DNA of 64,000 nucleotides from Sphaerisporangium fuscum (GTDB lineage: Bacteria; Actinomycetota; Actinomycetes; Streptosporangiales; Streptosporangiaceae): NCBI RefSeq assembly GCF_018531465.1, contig NZ_JAHDTF010000006.1, positions 248,001-312,000 on the forward strand, read 5' to 3'. This document shows positions 53,677 to 61,735 of the stretch, piece after piece; positions within the stretch are counted from its first letter, which is position 1, and each line of letters starts with the position of its first letter. The notes beneath the pieces were generated by a model. It searched no databases and had not been told where the DNA came from. It was given only the letters and a program-made list of their open reading frames with translations. A program made the position numbers and the translations under genes.

Positions 53677-54786
53677 GTGGATCGACTCGATCAGCTGCGC
53701 GGCCCGGTGCCGCCGCGTCCCCATGACGCCCGGGCCATCGCCGCCCTCGCCGCCAACCCCGGGTGCGCGCGGCGCGCCGTCCTGGACGCCGCCGGCATCG
53801 ACAAGGACGCCACCGCCACCCACCTCGGCTTCCCCGCGCCCTTCGGCCAGTCGCCCTTCGCCATCACCCGCGGCAACGCCTTCGAGTCGCTGGTCAAGGA
53901 GAGCGGCTGCGCCGAGCTGCTGCGGCTGCTGCGCGAGCGGCTCGGCCTGCCGATCCCGCAGGCGTCCTACACCGATCTCGGCGACGTCGGCGGCAACCCC
54001 TCCGCGCAGCTGCGCCACGGCCACACCCGCAAGCTCATCGACCGCGCCGCCCGCGACAGCGACGACGCCGGCACCCTGTTCGACCATCCGCTGCTCCGCC
54101 TCGACATCGCCGGGCACAGCTCCTATCTGGAGCCCGACGTGGTGGCGTTCCGGCTCGGCGCGCGGTTCCACATCGTGGAGATCAAGTCGTTCGCCGTCGT
54201 CGACGGGCAGGCCGAGCCGGACAAGGTGGCCGCCGCCGCCCGCCAGGCCGCCGTCTACGTGCTCGCGCTGCGCGACATGCTGGGCGAGCTCGGGCACGAC
54301 CCCGAGCGGGTGTCCCACGACGTCGTGCTGGTGTGCCCGGAGAACTTCGCCAACCGGCCGACCGCCACGCTGGTGGACGTCCGCAAGGAGCTCGCCGTGC
54401 TCAGGAGGCAGCTCGCCCGCATGACGCGGGTCGGCTCGATCGTCGCCGCGCTGCCGGAGGGGCTGAGCTTCGACCTGGCGCGCGACGCCGCCGGTGTCCC
54501 CACCCGCCCGGCCGACGAGCTGCGCGAGGCCGTTGGCACGGTCGAGGCGCGGTACGTCCCCGAGTGCCTGTCGACGTGCGACCTGTGCTTCTTCTGCCGA
54601 GACGAGGCCGCCGGCGAGGGGTCCACCGACCTGCTGGGCCGGCAGGTCCGCGACGCGCTCGGCGGGGTGGCGACGGTGGCCGAGGCGCTCGGCCTGGCCG
54701 ACGGTTCCCTAACGCCCGACGAGGGCCAGGAGGAGATCGCCCGCCTGCTCCGCCTCGCCGACCGCATCTACGCGGAGGTGTCGTGA
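53677..54786 (+). CDS. RecB/Cas4-type PD-(D/E)xK nuclease with Cys cluster
   Basis: A 369-residue protein with the complete RecB-family nuclease set. RGNAFESLVKE (E70 region) is followed by D154 in LEPDVVAF, the E168-x-K170 motif in FHIVEIKSF, and the downstream Q-x3-Y (Q190, Y194). A lone Cys30 near the N terminus (NPGCARRAV) and a C-terminal cluster C297-x3-C301-x2-C304-x2-C307 are arranged as in the iron-sulfur nucleases AddB, Cas4 and Dna2, where one N-terminal Cys joins a C-terminal group. GTG 53677 follows GAGG by six nt. No cas1 or cas2 genes are near, so this is not an adaptation module. It probably works with the helicase encoded two genes downstream. The nuclease reading is strong; Fe-S is inferred. 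Confidence 0.85.
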   Translation: MDRLDQLRGPVPPRPHDARAIAALAANPGCARRAVLDAAGIDKDATATHLGFPAPFGQSPFAITRGNAFESLVKESGCAELLRLLRERLGLPIPQASYTDLGDVGGNPSAQLRHGHTRKLIDRAARDSDDAGTLFDHPLLRLDIAGHSSYLEPDVVAFRLGARFHIVEIKSFAVVDGQAEPDKVAAAARQAAVYVLALRDMLGELGHDPERVSHDVVLVCPENFANRPTATLVDVRKELAVLRRQLARMTRVGSIVAALPEGLSFDLARDAAGVPTRPADELREAVGTVEARYVPECLSTCDLCFFCRDEAAGEGSTDLLGRQVRDALGGVATVAEALGLADGSLTPDEGQEEIARLLRLADRIYAEVS

Positions 54787-54844
54787 CTCCCCCGGCCGTC
54801 CCCGGCCGCGACCGGGCCCTCCGTCCTCGGCCGGAGACGGCCTC

Positions 54845-56314
54845 GTGAGCACGCTCGCCGCCCTCGCGCGGCTGCGGGCCGTCCGGTCCGGCACGGCGCA
54901 ACCGCTGGCCACCGTGCGGCACTGCCACCTGTCGGAGCACCCCATGGTGTTCATCCCGCTGCGGCTGGCCGGCGAGGCCGCCGCGCCGCTGGCCGCCATG
55001 GTCGGCACCGACCCCGGCCATCCCCGGCTGCTCGTGGTGCCGCAACCCCGCGACCGCGACCTGCGGTTCGCCTTCGCCGCCGAACTTGCCGAGATCGTGC
55101 TCCCCTACATCGAGGGGCTGCAGAAGACCACCGAGACGGTCGAGCGGCGCGGCGCCGAGCCGTACGAGCGGTGCCTGGACGCCCCGCAGCTGATCGTCCC
55201 CAACCAGGGCGCCATCGCGTTCACGGGCCTGCTCGGGCGCTCCACCCGCTTCCGCCGCGCCGAGGGGCCGTACGCCGTGCATCCCTCGGTGCCGCTGCTC
55301 GGCCGGTGGCTCACCTTCCTCGCCCAGCGGGCCCAGTACCCCGGCTCGGTGATGCTGCAGGCGGCCACGGCGGCGCTGTCGCTGCACTGGGCGACGGGGC
55401 AGAGCATGCTGGAGGACGCCAACCTCGCGTCCCTGGTGAGCTGGATCGATCCCCCCGCCGGCATGTCCGGGGCGGACGCCGCCCGCGAGGCGGAGGATCC
55501 CCTGATCTGGCCGCCGGCCGGGCCCGCGACCGACCCGGTCTTCGACGCCGAGGTCCTGGTGCCCGCGATCCGCGCCTACGAGGAGACGCTGAGCGAGCGC
55601 GCCGCCGCGCGCGTCGGCGAGGCGGTGCGCTCCCAGCTGGAGCCGACGTGGCGGCTGGTGTGGCGGGCGATCGGGCTGCTGCGTTCACTGCCCGCCGCGA
55701 CGAGCACCGCCGCTCGCTGGGAGGCCGACCGGGCGGCGTTCACCGGCTTCGCCGCGCAGCTCGCCGAGGGCGGGCCTCCGCAGCCCCGGCACGACAGCGC
55801 CGTCGCGGCGGCGTCCCGGCTGGCCCGCATGGAGCGCGCCCAGGCCTCCTACGACGCCCAGCGCGCCTACGACGACCCGCTGGTCATGGCGGCCTACCGG
55901 CTGACGGGCGAGGCGTTCACCGGCACGGTGGTCGCCACCGATCCCGAGCACACCGAGGGCGAGGGCCGAGGGCGCAAGCTCCGGCCGCTCCTCACCGTGA
56001 GCACCACCGACCCCGTCCGGCTGGCGACGGGCGCGCGGCTCGGCACGCCCGAACGGCGGGGGCAGCAGGCCGAGGTCGTCGAGATCGACGGGGGGCGGGT
56101 CACGCTGAAGATCGTCAAGGGGATGGGGCGCGGTAAGGCGGCGACGCCCGGCGCGGTGCCCGAGGTCGGCGAGCGGGTGTGCTACGCCGCCCTGACCGAC
56201 GAGTACCAGCCCCCGGCGAGCCTGCCGGCCCCCGAGGAGACCCCGTGGACGCACGGCGGCCCGCCGCCCGAGCACGTCCCCGCGGACGACGACCCTGAGG
56301 AGGAGTGGTCTTGA
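54845..56314 (+). CDS. Unknown protein of the helicase-nuclease module, C-terminal beta-rich domain
   Basis: A 489-residue protein without a recognised family. The N-terminal half mixes strands and helices (RHCHLSEHPMVFIPLRLAGE, LLVVPQPRDRDLRFAFAAEL, PQLIVPNQGAIAFTGLLGRS), the middle is helical (SERAAARVGEAVRSQLEPTW, ASRLARMERAQASYDAQRAY). The C-terminal 130 residues are beta-rich: LTVSTTDPVRLATGARLGTP, QQAEVVEIDGGRVTLKIVKG, VPEVGERVCYAALTDEY. This part resembles the small beta-barrel inserted into UPF1/Dna2-type helicases, a domain the downstream helicase seems to lack. The end is acidic (ADDDPEEEWS). The GTG at 54845 has GGAG eight nt upstream. Function unknown; supplying a helicase domain in trans is inference. 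Confidence 0.8.
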   Translation: MSTLAALARLRAVRSGTAQPLATVRHCHLSEHPMVFIPLRLAGEAAAPLAAMVGTDPGHPRLLVVPQPRDRDLRFAFAAELAEIVLPYIEGLQKTTETVERRGAEPYERCLDAPQLIVPNQGAIAFTGLLGRSTRFRRAEGPYAVHPSVPLLGRWLTFLAQRAQYPGSVMLQAATAALSLHWATGQSMLEDANLASLVSWIDPPAGMSGADAAREAEDPLIWPPAGPATDPVFDAEVLVPAIRAYEETLSERAAARVGEAVRSQLEPTWRLVWRAIGLLRSLPAATSTAARWEADRAAFTGFAAQLAEGGPPQPRHDSAVAAASRLARMERAQASYDAQRAYDDPLVMAAYRLTGEAFTGTVVATDPEHTEGEGRGRKLRPLLTVSTTDPVRLATGARLGTPERRGQQAEVVEIDGGRVTLKIVKGMGRGKAATPGAVPEVGERVCYAALTDEYQPPASLPAPEETPWTHGGPPPEHVPADDDPEEEWS

Positions 56315-56396
56315 GGTCAGGTGACCGGGCAGCGGTCCCGCCGCCGGGCGGTTGCGGCGCGCGGGTGAGCGGGCTCACGGGACGCGGTGGGAGCCG

Positions 56397-57707
56397 ATGA
56401 CGGCGGGTGCGCCCTCCCCCGGCGCCGAAGCGGCGGCCGTCGTCGAGGCGGTGCTGGCCGACCTGCCCCGGCACCGGGGCGTCGTCGTCGACTCGCCTCC
56501 CGGCGCGGGCAAGTCGACGCTGGTCGTGCGGGCCGCCGGGCACATCGCCGCCACCGGCGAGCCCCTGATGATCATCGCGCAGACGAACGAGCAGGTCGAC
56601 GACCTGATCGTCCGTCTCGCCGACGAGCACCCGGACCTGTCGATCGGACGGCTGTCCGCCTCCGACTACGCCGTGCCGCAGCGGATCGTGGGCAGGGCCG
56701 CCATCGGCACCAAGCTGCCCGACCTCGGCGACCCCGCCGTCGTGGTGGCGACCGCCGACAAGTGGGCGTGGGCCGGCGGCCGCACCTGGCCGTGGGCGAT
56801 CGTCGACGAGGCCTACCAGATGCGTTCGGACAAGCTGCTGCGCATCGCCGGGCTGTTCGAGCGGGCGCTGTTCGTGGGCGACCCCGGTCAGCTGGACCCC
56901 TTCTCGATCGTCGACGGCGACCGGTGGGCCGGCCTGTCCTGGGACCCGCTGCAGAGCGCCGTCGCCGTGCTGCTGCGGCACAATCCCGATCTGCCCGTTC
57001 ACCGGCTGCCGGTCTCCTGGCGGCTGCCCGCCTCGGCGGCGCCCGTGGTCTCGGAGGCGTTCTACCCCTTCACCGGGTTCAAGGCCGGAACCGGGCACGG
57101 TGAGCGGCGTCTGTCGTTGGGCGTCGGCGGCATGCGCACGGCGTACGACCGGGCGCTGGAGGAGGCGGCGGCATCCGGCTGGGCGCTGTACGAGCTGCCG
57201 AACCGCCACACCGTCCGCACCGACGCCGAGGCGGTCCAGGCGGTCGCGGTGCTGGCCGCCCGGCTGCTGCAGCGGGCCCCGGTCGCCCTGTCGGAGCGGG
57301 GCGAGCACCAGGTCACCGCCGAGCGCATCGCCGTCGGGGCCGCCCACCGCGACCAGGTGGCGGCGATCCAGGCCGCCGGGCTGCCCGAGGGGATCACCGT
57401 CGACACCGCCAACCGGCTGCAGGGCCGGGAGTACGACGTCACGATCGTCCTGCATCCCCTGTCCGGCCGTAGGGACGCCACCGCGTTCCACCTGGAGTCG
57501 GGACGGCTGTGCGTGCTCACCTCGCGGCACCGGCACGCCTGCGTCGTGGTGGCCCGCGCGGGGATCCCCGAGCTGCTGGACGCCCACCCCTCCGCCGAGG
57601 CCGTGCAGCTCAACGTCCCGGTGAAGTTCCCCGACGGCTGGGAGGCCAACCAGGCCGTGCTGTCCCACCTGTCCAAGCACCGCGTCGAGGCGGCCCCGCT
57701 GCGCTGA
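56397..57707 (+). CDS. Compact SF1 helicase (UPF1/Dna2-like)
   Basis: A 436-residue superfamily 1 helicase. Motif I is DSPPGAGKSTLVV (K39), Ia IIAQTNEQVDDLI, motif II IVDEAYQ (D137-E138), motif III FVGDPGQLDP, motif IV near PVSWRLPASA, motif V GITVDTANRLQGREYDVTIV and motif VI VLTSRHRHACVVVARAG. Motif order and spacing are those of the 1A/2A core of SF1B (DNA2/UPF1-like) helicases, without obvious 1B beta-barrel or 1C insertions. The ATG at 56397 follows GGGAG closely. The gene converges on the membrane protein gene at 57732 with 24 bp between. With the nuclease at 53677 it forms a split helicase-nuclease pair. Confidence 0.9.
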   Translation: MTAGAPSPGAEAAAVVEAVLADLPRHRGVVVDSPPGAGKSTLVVRAAGHIAATGEPLMIIAQTNEQVDDLIVRLADEHPDLSIGRLSASDYAVPQRIVGRAAIGTKLPDLGDPAVVVATADKWAWAGGRTWPWAIVDEAYQMRSDKLLRIAGLFERALFVGDPGQLDPFSIVDGDRWAGLSWDPLQSAVAVLLRHNPDLPVHRLPVSWRLPASAAPVVSEAFYPFTGFKAGTGHGERRLSLGVGGMRTAYDRALEEAAASGWALYELPNRHTVRTDAEAVQAVAVLAARLLQRAPVALSERGEHQVTAERIAVGAAHRDQVAAIQAAGLPEGITVDTANRLQGREYDVTIVLHPLSGRRDATAFHLESGRLCVLTSRHRHACVVVARAGIPELLDAHPSAEAVQLNVPVKFPDGWEANQAVLSHLSKHRVEAAPLR

Positions 57708-57731
57708 CGCCGGGGCCCGGCGCAGGCCGTC

Positions 57732-58244
57732 CTATCCCTGCGCGGACTTCGCCGGCACCGGCTTGCGGGAAGCCGCCGGCCGGTCCGCCTTCGGGCGGGT
57801 GCGCCGTGCCTCCACCTGACGGAACGGCACCGTCCCCACCGCGTCCGCGTCATGCGGCCGTCCCGGCCCGTCCTCTCCGGGCCGCTCCGCGCCCTCGCTG
57901 TCGCCGGCCGGTTCCTGTGCCGTCACCCGGACGGCGTCCATCGGCTCGGTCACGCCGTCCGCGTCCTCCCGCCCGGCGGCGGACGTGCCGGTCTCCGGCT
58001 CGGGGGTGACGGGACGGATCGGCGCCGGGCGGATGGGGACGCGCTTGACCGGCTCCGGGGGATCCGGGCGCCGCCTCGGACGGGCCTCCTTCAGGGCGGT
58101 GGGCTCGACGTCGGGTTCGGGGTTCGTGGTGGAGGCCAGCAGTGCCAGGGCGATGAGGCTCAGCACCGCGATGAGCACCAGAGCGACCCCCGCGAGCGCC
58201 AGAACGGCCGCCACCGTACCGGCCGCGCCGATGACCTCCATCAT
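57732..58244 (-). CDS. Single-pass membrane protein with long cytoplasmic-type tail
   Basis: A 170-residue protein. A 35-residue hydrophobic N terminus (VIGAAGTVAAVLALAGVALV, then LIAVLSLIALALL) forms one or two transmembrane helices. The rest is hydrophilic, Pro/Arg/Glu-rich and probably disordered (LKEARPRRRPDPPEPVKRVP). There is no recognised domain. The ATG at 58244 is followed by a second ATG; AGGAGG lies nine nt upstream of the first. It is convergent with the helicase gene and downstream of the Ppx/GppA gene on the same strand, 159 bp apart. No function is suggested. Confidence 0.72.
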   Translation of the reverse strand: MMEVIGAAGTVAAVLALAGVALVLIAVLSLIALALLASTTNPEPDVEPTALKEARPRRRPDPPEPVKRVPIRPAPIRPVTPEPETGTSAAGREDADGVTEPMDAVRVTAQEPAGDSEGAERPGEDGPGRPHDADAVGTVPFRQVEARRTRPKADRPAASRKPVPAKSAQG

Positions 58245-58403
58245 CGCTCTGATCCTCCTGTTGTGTTGTGGCGGTGAGACCGGTGCCCTCCACGGCCCCT
58301 CTCACACATCCCCCGGAAAAGCTGAAAACCCCTGTTGTATCAGTAAACCTGGCAGATCTCCCTCACATCCCCCGCAACAGTGTGATCTCGGAAACACCGG
58401 CCG

Positions 58404-59336
58404 TCACACTCCCGGCATGGCGTCCAGGCGGCGCAGGATCACACCCTCGCGCAGCGCCCACGGGCAGATCTCCACCTCGGGGACCTCGAACAGGTCCATC
58501 GTCGCGTCGGCGACCACCGCCCCCGCCAGCAGCTGGGGCGCGCGTCCCGCCGACACGCCGGGCAGCTCGGCGCGCTCGGCGTTGCGCATCTTCGCCAGCC
58601 GCCCCACCCAGCGGGCGACGTCGTCGTGGCCCAGGACCCGCCTGACGTGCGCCCCCTCGCTCGAAGGAGCCGCGCCCGCGATGCGCGCGAGCTGCTTGAA
58701 GGTCTTGGACGTGGCCACGGCGTGGTCCGGCCGCCCGTACTTCACCACGTCGCCGACGACCCTGCCGATCTCCGCGCGGACCTGCCTGCGCATGTCGCGC
58801 ACCTCGTCGGCCGGTGGCGGGTCGGCGGTGAACCACCGGCGCGTCATGCGCCCGGCCCCGAGCGGGAGCGAGACCGCCACGTCCGGCTCCTCCTCCACGC
58901 CGGAGGCGATCTCCAGGGAGCCGCCGCCGATGTCGAGCACCAGGAGCCGTCCCGACGACCAGCCGAACCAGCGGCGCACCGCGAGGAACGTCAGCCGCGC
59001 CTCGTCCTGCCCGGAGAGCACCTCGACGTCCACGCCGGTGGCCGACCGCAGGCGGCTCAGCACCTCCTCGCCGTTGACCGCCTCGCGCACGGCGGAGGTC
59101 GCGAAGGCCATGACGGCCTCCACGCCCTTGTCCTCGGCGATGCGCAGCGACTCCTCGACGAACCGCCGCAGCTCGCGTTCCCCGCCTGAGGACAGCTTGT
59201 CGCCGTCCTGCAGATGCTCGGCCAGCCGCAGCTCGGCCTTGTAGGAGAACGCCGGGAGCGGCTGGGCGCCCCGGTGGGCGTCGACCACCAGGAGATGCAC
59301 AGTGTTGGAACCGATATCGAGGACGCCGAGTCGCAT
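58404..59336 (-). CDS. Exopolyphosphatase/guanosine pentaphosphatase (Ppx/GppA)
   Basis: A 310-residue actin-fold phosphatase that hydrolyses polyphosphate or pppGpp. It starts [20 protein letters not shown] (phosphate-1 motif) and has [40 protein letters not shown] (phosphate-2) and [14 protein letters not shown]. It is the short single-module form common in actinobacteria, like Rv0496 and Rv1026 of mycobacteria. One of the pair acts on short polyphosphate, the other on pppGpp; which is present here is not clear. The ATG at 59336 gives the canonical N terminus. It starts 12 nt after the stop of the PrmC-like methyltransferase gene and is probably cotranscribed with it. Confidence 0.93.
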   Translation of the reverse strand: MRLGVLDIGSNTVHLLVVDAHRGAQPLPAFSYKAELRLAEHLQDGDKLSSGGERELRRFVEESLRIAEDKGVEAVMAFATSAVREAVNGEEVLSRLRSATGVDVEVLSGQDEARLTFLAVRRWFGWSSGRLLVLDIGGGSLEIASGVEEEPDVAVSLPLGAGRMTRRWFTADPPPADEVRDMRRQVRAEIGRVVGDVVKYGRPDHAVATSKTFKQLARIAGAAPSSEGAHVRRVLGHDDVARWVGRLAKMRNAERAELPGVSAGRAPQLLAGAVVADATMDLFEVPEVEICPWALREGVILRRLDAMPGV

Positions 59337-59348
59337 GATCCGACGCTA

Positions 59349-60188
59349 CTACTGTCCGGAATCGCCGGTGACGCCCGATCCAGCGGGCGATGCGCCGTCG
59401 CTGACCGGTCTGGTGGCGATGACGGCGGTGGCGTCGAGATCGTCGCAGGTGGCGAGTTCCGGAACCAGCCCGGCGTCCACGGCGGCTCGCAGGACCGTGT
59501 CCGCCTGCCGTCTGCTCATCTCGATCAGCAGACGGCCACCGGGGGCCAGCCAGTGCGGCGCGCCGGCGATCACGCGCCGGGCGACGCCGAGCCCGTCGGC
59601 GCCTCCGTCGAGCGCCACGTGGGGCTCGTGCAGGCGGGCCTCCGGCGGCAGCAGCCCGATGGCCTCGGTGGGGACGTACGGCGGGCTGACCAGCAGGACG
59701 CCGACGCGTCCGCGCAGCGCGGCCGGCAAGGGGCGGTACAGGTCGCCCTCGTACACCCGCCCGCCGAAGGGGGCCAGGTTGCGGCGGGCGCAGCGCACCG
59801 CGGCGGGGTCGAGGTCGGCGGCGTGCACCTCGACCCCGGGCACGGCCGAGGCCAGCGCCGCGCCCAGCGCGCCCGCGCCGCAGCACAGGTCGACGACCAC
59901 GGCTCCGGGGCGGGCCAGGGCGACGGCCTGCCGGAGAAGGTGTTCGGTGCGGCGGCGCGGGACGAAGACCCCGCGCTCGACGACGAGGCGCAGCCCGCCG
60001 AACTCCGCCCAGCCCACGACGTGTTCCAGCGGCAGGCCGGCGACGCGCCGCTCCACCATGAGCTCGAGCTCCTCGGGGGTGCCGGCGCTCGCCGCGAGCA
60101 GCTCGGCCTCGTCCTCGGCGAACACGCACCCGGCGGCGCGCAGCCTGGAGGCGATCACGGACGACGGCAAGAAGGATGAGACGGACAC
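59349..60188 (-). CDS. PrmC-related protein-glutamine methyltransferase family
   Basis: A 279-residue methyltransferase of the HemK/PrmC-related group that actinobacteria carry in addition to prmC. The N-terminal helical domain (VIASRLRAAGCVFAEDEAEL, RRVAGLPLEHVVGWAEFGGL) is followed by motif I VVDLCCGAGALGAALASAVP and by motif IV. There PrmC has NPPY; here the sequence is LVSPPYVPTEAIGLLPPEAR, so Asn is replaced by Ser. EPHVALDGGADGLGVARRVI is typical of the family. The substrate of this second copy is unknown, and the Ser suggests it differs from release-factor glutamine. The GTG at 60188 has AAGG at five nt. Ppx follows 12 nt downstream. Confidence 0.88.
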   Translation of the reverse strand: MSVSSFLPSSVIASRLRAAGCVFAEDEAELLAASAGTPEELELMVERRVAGLPLEHVVGWAEFGGLRLVVERGVFVPRRRTEHLLRQAVALARPGAVVVDLCCGAGALGAALASAVPGVEVHAADLDPAAVRCARRNLAPFGGRVYEGDLYRPLPAALRGRVGVLLVSPPYVPTEAIGLLPPEARLHEPHVALDGGADGLGVARRVIAGAPHWLAPGGRLLIEMSRRQADTVLRAAVDAGLVPELATCDDLDATAVIATRPVSDGASPAGSGVTGDSGQ

Positions 60189-60397
60189 AAGAGCCTTTCG
60201 GGATACCGAAGGGCGCTCTCGCGGTCAGTGGGAGAGGGGACCGTCGTGAGGTGAGAGCACCCTGCCTGACATGGCGTTGATGGGTCTCACCTCCTGAGGA
60301 CGATCACTGTCGAGCGAGGCCACCCTACCAGAGCCGCCCGGACCCCCGGCCGCGTCTCCCCGCCCCCGCCGAGCGTGACGGATGCGCGGCCGCACGG

Positions 60398-60513
60398 CGG
60401 CTCCGCTTCCCGTACCACTCCGCCAACATCGTCTGGCGGAAGACGGGCCGTCCGGTGCTGCGCCCGTACAACGTCGAGTACGTCACGGTGCCGGGCGGGC
60501 GGCACGTCGCCCC
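60398..60513 (+). pseudogene. Short coding-like remnant, unknown
   Basis: Inside the 325-bp gap between the methyltransferase and phosphotransferase genes one plus-strand frame reads RLRFPYHSANIVWRKTGRPV, then LRPYNVEYVTVPGG. Its third codon positions are G or C in almost every codon, like the real genes here, and the amino-acid mix is protein-like. There is no start codon, and the frame runs past the end of the neighbouring gene on the opposite strand. It may be the tail of a deleted gene. The remaining 60189-60397 shows only a G/C-rich hairpin-prone leader. The parent gene is not recognised. Confidence 0.35.
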
Positions 60514-61275
60514 TCAGCACCGGAAGAGCGCGGCGTTGCCGGTGACGTGCTCGTGGTCGGTGAGGTAGAGCCGGTCGTGGCCGTCGGCGAGGTGGCGGGC
60601 GAAGGCGGCGTGCCCCGCCCGCGCCTGCTCGCGCATGTGGCCGACCATCGCCAGCAGCCGCTCCCCCACCGCCTCGGGCAGGGCGGCCCTGTCGCCGCCG
60701 CCGAGCCCGTAGGCGTCGCAGAACAGCCGCAGCCGCCTGGCCTGCTCGTCCACCGGGAGCACCGCCTCGCCGTTGCCCACCGCCGTGAGCGGGACGAACC
60801 GGTAGGCGGCGTAGGCGACGTCCCACAGGCGCGGGCCGGGGTGGGCGGTGTCGAAGTCGATCAGTGCGACGGGCAGGCCGTCCCGGTAGACGCAGTTGTA
60901 CGGCGCGACGTCGCCGTGGCAGATCACCTCGGCCGGCTCGCGGGGCGGGAAGTACCAGGCGGCGTCCGGCGGGGGGACGAACCCGGCGCAGGCGTCGTGG
61001 TAGGCGCACAGCAGCCGGCCGGCCGCCGTGAGGGAGGCCTCGCTCCACGCGTCGGGGGGCAGCGGGTAGTGCCCCACCTCACCGGGGACGAAGTCGAGGA
61101 TCTCGCGCCCCCGCTCGTCCAGGCCGTGGGCGCGGGGCGCGCCCGTGAAGCCCCTGGCCGCCAGGTGCCCGAGCAGGGCGTGGACGACCGGCGTCCAGGG
61201 CCCGGCGGGCCGCCGCACCGTCGCGCCCGCCCGCACGACCTCGTTGACCCCTCCCCCGGCCAAGATCTCCTCCAT
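60514..61275 (-). CDS. Aminoglycoside/choline phosphotransferase-family protein
   Basis: A 253-residue small-molecule kinase of the APH family. The nucleotide loop lies near EEILAGGGVNEVVRAGATVR, the hinge reads EILDFVPGEVGHY, the catalytic loop is VICHGDVAPYNCVYRDGLPV (H-G-D, N) and the metal-binding Asp is in ALIDFDTAHPGPRLWDVAY. Many environmental actinobacteria have such genes whose substrate is not an antibiotic, so a resistance role should not be assumed. The ATG at 61275 lacks a good SD; GTG 61278 is an alternative. It is divergent from the truncated methyltransferase gene. Confidence 0.88.
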   Translation of the reverse strand: MEEILAGGGVNEVVRAGATVRRPAGPWTPVVHALLGHLAARGFTGAPRAHGLDERGREILDFVPGEVGHYPLPPDAWSEASLTAAGRLLCAYHDACAGFVPPPDAAWYFPPREPAEVICHGDVAPYNCVYRDGLPVALIDFDTAHPGPRLWDVAYAAYRFVPLTAVGNGEAVLPVDEQARRLRLFCDAYGLGGGDRAALPEAVGERLLAMVGHMREQARAGHAAFARHLADGHDRLYLTDHEHVTGNAALFRC

Positions 61276-61344
61276 CACCCGAAGGACCCTATCCGACCGG
61301 AAATGAACGAGGTCGAATCGTGATGACCGGCGAGGCCCGGCGGG

Positions 61345-61719
61345 GTGTCGGGCAACGCCGAGGAGGTGACGCGGCGCAACGCCGAGGCCGAAGGCGTGGC
61401 CGGCCGGGTCGAGCTCGTCACCGGCGACATGCGCTCGCTGCCCGTCGAGGACGCCTCCTTCGACCTCGTCGTGTCCTCCCTGGCCGTCCACAACATCCCG
61501 GACGCGGACGGGCGCGACGGCGCGATCACCGAGGCCTACCGGGTGACCGCTCCCGGCGGACGCCTCCTGCTCGCCGACTTCCGGCACGCCCCCCGCTACG
61601 CCGACGTGCTGCGCGGGCTCGGCGCGCAGGAGGTGGCCGTACGCGATCTGGGGTGGCGCTTCTGGTACGGCGGGCCGTGGTTCGGCACGGGCATGGTCAC
61701 CGCCCGCAAACCCGGTTAG
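61345..61719 (+). pseudogene. N-terminally truncated SAM methyltransferase
   Basis: The 124-residue frame matches only the back half of a class I methyltransferase: SGNAEEVTRRNAEAEGVAGR, VELVTGDMRSLPVEDASFDL, VVSSLAVHNIPDADGRDGAI, PGGRLLLADFRHA and the end WYGGPWFGTGMVTARKPG. Full-length relatives have about 240 residues, with the SAM-binding motif I (DxGxGxG) roughly 30-40 residues before the segment DQSGN; both are absent here. The DNA upstream switches to unrelated sequence exactly before SGN. It therefore cannot bind SAM in the normal way. The GTG at 61345 is only the first possible start codon. Read as a deletion remnant. Confidence 0.65.
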
Positions 61720-61735
61720 CGGCCGCGGGCCCGGA

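Noticed and set aside
51355..54318. 987-codon minus-strand frame spanning the ROK, helical-protein and nuclease genes
   Set aside because: It crosses three good genes on the other strand, and its composition is that of an antisense shadow.
53677..54786. Cas4 of a CRISPR adaptation module
   Set aside because: The nuclease and Cys motifs are Cas4-like, but there is no cas1, cas2 or array in the window and the partner is an SF1 helicase.
60514..61275. Aminoglycoside resistance gene
   Set aside because: Only general APH-family motifs are visible; such kinases often act on other small molecules, so no resistance claim is made.
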